A model generated the notes under the pieces. It was not told the origin of the DNA. It made no database searches and worked only from the letters and a program-made list of their open reading frames with translations. Position numbers and translations under genes: made by a program. A DNA stretch of 64,000 nt from Nymphaea colorata (Eukaryota > Streptophyta > Magnoliopsida > Nymphaeales > Nymphaeaceae). Shown here piece after piece: positions 59,675 to 64,000 of this stretch. The DNA lies in the NCBI RefSeq assembly GCF_008831285.2, contig NC_045138.2, positions 8,337,205 to 8,401,204 of the forward strand, in the 5' to 3' direction. The stretch's first letter is position 1, and each line of letters begins with the position of its first letter.

Positions 59675-61319
59675 TCATACTTTCAGAAGATCACAACAGT
59701 TCTCAGCTGCTGTGATCCGATTGCATGGGATCCCATTAACTTGGCCACCATCTCTAGTATTGAAGAGGGGGCCAAAAGCGACAGGGTACATATGCTCAAC
59801 CTGAAAATGATTTGCATCTTCATGCGAGTACCCATTGGTCATCTCTGCAGTAGATAGATTCAATCTAAAGTGCACCTCTGTAGATTTCAATTTCCCATTA
59901 GCAGTAAGTGAACTATCAGAATTTGGCGACCTTCCAGCCTGAGACAATTTGCTCCCTTTTAAGATCTCCATTCCATTCCTACAGTCTGTTTGCTCTGCCT
60001 TTTTGGTGTTCAGGAAGCGCCCACCACACCCTCTTGCACGCCGCATTGCATGAAGATGGCGTGATTCATGTAGATATGGCTGTTGAAAAGCAAAAAAAGG
60101 CACTGAAATTGAAGTTCCAAAGAGTATTATGCCATGGAAACTCCACATTTCATTTGTATATTTCTCACTAAAAGAAAAAGCTCGCTAAGGGTGTAGACAT
60201 ATGTACACAACCAATCTTTGAATCCCAGATTCATGGACTTCTTCTACCTACTGAAACTATTTCTAGATAGCCAGAGCAGTGTAAGCAGCATTGAGGATGA
60301 AGTTGCAATTTCTTCTGAAGAAGCTGAAGGTTTCTGTTTCCTCTTTGAATAGAAAAAACAATCAACATAGTGCATTCTTTTGTCATCACAGTGTTCACCA
60401 GGTATGACGGACCTTCTTTGCTGGAAAAACAGAACTGCTTTCCAGTTTCTTATGATGACATGACATTAAACAGAACAGTTAACTTGAAAGTCATGGTTAA
60501 ACAAAAAGGTAAAGAAAACAACATCCAAGCAGTAAAATAGTGCATGCTGGGTGCCTTGGGAGTTGGGAGTAAAAATATATTAAGTAAAAATATATTAAAT
60601 AGGTCCATACCTTGCGAGCTTTTATCAGCTTATTCTCTGATGCTGCCTTTGCTCGTGATAGTCTACGTCGAAGAATTCCATGGTATTGCTTAGCATTAAC
60701 ATAGACTGGTTCATCTTTCGTCATATGTAGTGGCAATAACAGTCTGCCATGCTTCATTGATGGAAAAAAGAATAAATTCATTGAGGGGAAGAAGGAATAA
60801 ATACTAGTCAGATACTTGTTTGTAGAAAGGTTATGTGCAAAGGGTGCAAAAAAAGCATTAAGTTACACCCATTTTTATAATGTCAAGTAGCAGTCAATCT
60901 GGAGGACTCAGTAATATGAGAAGCAAGGTTCACAAATCATAAAATCTAAAAAGGATTACATAAGAAGCAAACCATTGCCTGAGCTCCATAAGCTGCAACT
61001 AAGCCATATTGCTGATCACCATAAGAACAGTTTGTGTATACCTAAAATGTTATCATTAACAAACAATAAATACCCCTTCTAATTGGGTAATTTTAACAAA
61101 AAGATGGAAAAGGGAAATAAAGTGCTGCTGAAAAAGCGTGTTGAGAAATAAAATATCAAAATGGTAAGACGATAGAATTACCATTGGCTGGCCCAGTCCT
61201 AATTCAAAAGAAGGTTGCTCTTCAAAAGTAGATGAATAGATGGAAAGAGACCCATATTGTTGCTGATCTTTCTTAAGTTTTGTGGAATCGTTGCCATCAC
61301 CTGGGCAAAAGTCTTGCAG
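59675..61319 (-). CDS. NF-YA: NF-YA (HAP2/CBF-B) subunit of the CCAAT-binding factor, 3' coding exons
   Basis: NF-YA joins an NF-YB/NF-YC histone-fold dimer in the nucleus and reads the CCAAT box. Four exons are supported: about 61319-61182, 61041-60973, 60751-60611 and 60079-59675. The last three junctions are phase 0 and GT-AG. The first exon reads [14 protein letters not shown], typical of the region before the core. Exon 60751-60611 carries the NF-YB/C interaction helix ([17 protein letters not shown] ... ENKLIKARK). The last exon begins [20 protein letters not shown] and RFLNTKK, the DNA-binding half, followed by a tail of about 115 residues and the stop at 59675. Two positions differ from the commonest plant core: L where RRRQ is usual, and AAS where AEL is usual. 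The 5' coding exons and start codon were not identified; a weak candidate (ISSSKLPFWG) lies near 62750-62795. Confidence 0.9.
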
Positions 61320-64000
61320 AAAACAGGAGCACATATAAGTAATAGACCAAAATGATAACAATTATACATAAAATTGACAACTAAGAAGCCAAAAGTGATG
61401 GTAAATTACCAAACTTATTAAAATTGCATGCAACACCAGTACATGCACTATGCTTGGATGAACATAGAAAATGCCTGGTACATGCAAGTGCAAAAGTTTG
61501 GGTGAAGACGTGTGATCACATATTCACCATCATGATGACAAACGTAAAGATTTCATTCACCAAAGGTCAAAACAAGCCATTTGTGTGGACTCATGCTACG
61601 TACCCATATGTTCCTTATTACCATCTCATTGAGCTCCATAAGCCTTTTTTCCCGTCCTTTCAAAGGCCATTCAATCATTCCTTCGTGTGGTAAAAATTCC
61701 ATGTCTCTCCCTTAAAAATGACCAAATACATCACAAAGGTGTATTCCTGGGTTGACTTGTAGTTCTAAAACTACCATAATGCACTGAGGGAACATCTGAT
61801 GGTGATTCAAAATTTTATGCTTAAAGGAAAAAGGCTCTAAATGAGCAAATAGTTCATGTCTGGTTATGGCTTAGAACCATCCCACTGTCTTTTCTACAAT
61901 ATTGAGAATTCAGAAGCGTGTTGTCTTGCCCAGTTACCAAACATGCACAAAAATGGAATTGGAACTCCAAATACCACAACAACTTTTAAACTAAAAATTT
62001 TGCTGCTCTAGTAGTTCATAATCGATATGCTTTTAGAATCGTAAATTACAGTGATAATGCCCTATCACTGTCCTGGTTCTCTTTTCATTTATGTTTCAGG
62101 CATCAAGGACAAAAGGGAAGATGAAAGACCTTAACTATCTATCAGCTCAATTCAGGAATCCACCCCATTCATGTCTGGTTATGGCTTAGAACCATCCCAC
62201 TGTCTTTTCTACAATATTGAGAATTCAGAAGCGTATTGTCTTGCTCAATTACCAAACATGCACAAAAATGGAATTGGAACTCCAAATATCACTTGCATCT
62301 TTTAAACTAAAAATTTTTGCTGCACTACTAGTTCATAATCGATATGCTTTTAGAATCGTAAATTACAGTGATAATGCCCTATCACTGTCCTGGTTCTATT
62401 TTCAGTTGTGTGTTTCAGGTGTCAAGGACACAAGGGAAGATGAAAGAGCTTAACTATCTATCAGCTCAATTCAAGAATCCACCCCATTTTTGAATCAAGG
62501 GAATTAAAATGTCTTAATGTATTCATGACCCATTCAAACATTTTTATTATGCATCACTGTCAATCTTGCTAACAACAAACTAGTACACTCAGCCACGGTA
62601 TAATTACAAAGCTCTTATGTCATTGAAAAATTAGAATACAAAATGACTGCTGTACAATTTTGCTCCACCTCCATTGCTGTAATTAGTTGAACTAGCAAAA
62701 AAAGTGTCATAGACAATAAGTGTACAACTCCACAGCAACTCAGAGCCCCATACCTCCCCAGAAAGGAAGTTTTGATGAAGAAATAAGAGAGATCATTTAA
62801 ACTGCATTATGCAACATCATTGGGTAATTTGTAAAAACGAGAATAATCATTTCTAGGAGGGAAGTCCTTTTTTTATCAAATATGCAATGCTTAGCTCAGG
62901 CAGGTGTTAAATATGTTTGTTATCTCCTTTTGTGTGTGGTGTGTGTGTGTGTGTATAAGCAAGAAAGAGATGGACAGAGATCAAAATGTATTTTACATAT
63001 ACATTCAACAAGCTTGGTTTATATTTATATATATTTATTTTCTTGCACTCTTCTATTTTTCATTTGTTTCTTTATTTTTGTAGATTTTACCTTTTCTTGA
63101 ATCATTTAAGAATCTGTTTTTAACTTTTTTTGGAAAGCTGGTTAAATGGCAGAACTGAGATATACTAGCTTCTCTTCATTTTGGGGTTTATAAGTAGAGG
63201 TCTATCCTCTTGCACAAATATGGCATGTATTCCCAATTCTGTTGTGATTTAATGAATTATTTACAGACCTGTTCTGTGAACATTTAGTGAAGTGGTTGTT
63301 TTTTGTGTGCTTGTGGCTCTTCTATCTTAGGCTTGTATGAACCTATTGTTGTGTATAGGTTCACTATGTATCTGTATGCTCTCTATACCATCTCATTACA
63401 TGGTAGAAGAGCAGAGACTGTGATTTGCATGAAAAGTCAGTGGCTGCTTTGGGAAGAGTAGTCATAGAAAGGTTCTTCTTTGAAGGAAGATTTTTCTTGC
63501 TCCCCATTGTGAGTTTCTCCACTTAGGAGTGCTTCTTTGGTCTCAAAAGCTTCATTGGAAGGTTAATAGAAGTTTCTTGTTAATTGTTGAATTTGACACC
63601 ATCTCTTTTCCCAAATTTTCTAACACCAATTATGTTACAGGGGCATCTACCATAGAGCATCACTTTAGTGGAAAAGTTCTTATTTGTCGATGGACCTGCA
63701 AATAGCCCAAACTTATAACTGCCAAAGAGATGAATGGAAAGACAATCGAGTTACTCGAACAAACCGTAGCTGATTATAAAAGCATGGAAAGCTTGGAAAA
63801 TTGGTGACCATAAAGTCGAAGCAAAGTTGAGATAACTACTATTACCCAACTTTTTCAGTTTAAATTGGGACACAAAGCACGGATTTATCTTCGACAAATT
63901 CATAACATGAAAGATACTATACAAATGTAATCTTTAAGAAAGAATTATGAATATGCAACAATATAGATCAGTTAGAGAATATCTCGGAGCACTTACTCAA
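61320..64000. other. Region upstream of the identified NF-YA exons
   Basis: Should contain the NF-YA 5' exons and promoter, but no exon could be assigned securely. It contains the 315 bp tandem duplication at 61855-62488 and a short TG run near 62938-62953. The sequence from 62880 to the window end shows no recognisable coding sequence. Confidence 0.4.
61855..62488. repeat. Two-unit tandem duplication, period 315 bp
   Basis: The unit starting CATGTCTGGTTATGGCTTAG at 61855 recurs at 62170 with only scattered differences (for example GAAGCGTGTTG versus GAAGCGTATTG) and ends CACCCCATT in both. It lies upstream of the identified NF-YA exons, perhaps in an intron or the 5' region. Confidence 0.95.

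Overview
This is plant nuclear DNA, almost certainly from a flowering plant. It carries spliced genes with GT-AG introns and plant-type protein families, abundant Copia, LINE and small inverted-repeat transposons, and many (TA)n, (GA)n and (CA)n tracts. Nothing in the sequence fixes the species. Three protein-coding genes can be supported, all on the minus strand. The rest is mobile-element remains and unassigned spacer.

1-14.6 kb is a nested retrotransposon stack. An old plus-strand Copia element (about 927-14627) was hit in its gag zinc knuckle by a second plus-strand Copia element (1962-5706, target duplication AGTTC). Its reverse transcriptase was hit by a minus-strand LINE-like fragment (about 7736-8758). 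Its 3' LTR was hit by a third, minus-strand Copia element (9962-14064, target duplication AAAGT) and by a small inverted-repeat element (14122-14497). All are broken.

14.6-25 kb is mostly spacer around one compact intronless gene, a RING-H2 ubiquitin ligase of the ATL type (17823-18350, minus). Compound microsatellites, a MITE, a degraded GC-rich hAT-like element and a two-unit tandem duplication follow.

25-30 kb holds a nearly perfect inverted copy (about 25285-26240, plus) of the last exon and 3' UTR of the neighbouring phosphatase gene. MITEs lying inside TA microsatellites flank it, and a dead LINE (about 26550-28450, minus) lies between the copy and the parent gene.

30.6-46.1 kb is a complete BSL-type gene (21 coding exons, 1009 codons plus stop, minus): N-terminal Kelch repeats and a C-terminal PP1-like Ser/Thr phosphatase, the BSU1/BSL family of brassinosteroid signalling. 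Its 3.9 kb intron 7 contains transposon copies with an identifiable target duplication.

46-59 kb is gene-free in what I can support. It has an AT-rich repeat array, at least four further copies of a GC-rich hAT-like MITE with 8 bp target duplications, a Harbinger-like MITE, two more TA-embedded MITEs and a long imperfect palindrome at 58.1 kb.

59.7-64 kb holds the 3' coding exons of an NF-YA (HAP2/CBF-B) transcription factor gene (minus). Its 5' exons were not located with confidence. A 315 bp tandem duplication lies upstream of the identified exons.

The three genes do not form a pathway: a ubiquitin ligase, a signalling phosphatase and a CCAAT-box factor simply sit in one repeat-rich neighbourhood. 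No new enzyme system was found. The most interesting signals are the inverted BSL 3'-end copy and the two MITE families with recognisable target-site behaviour.
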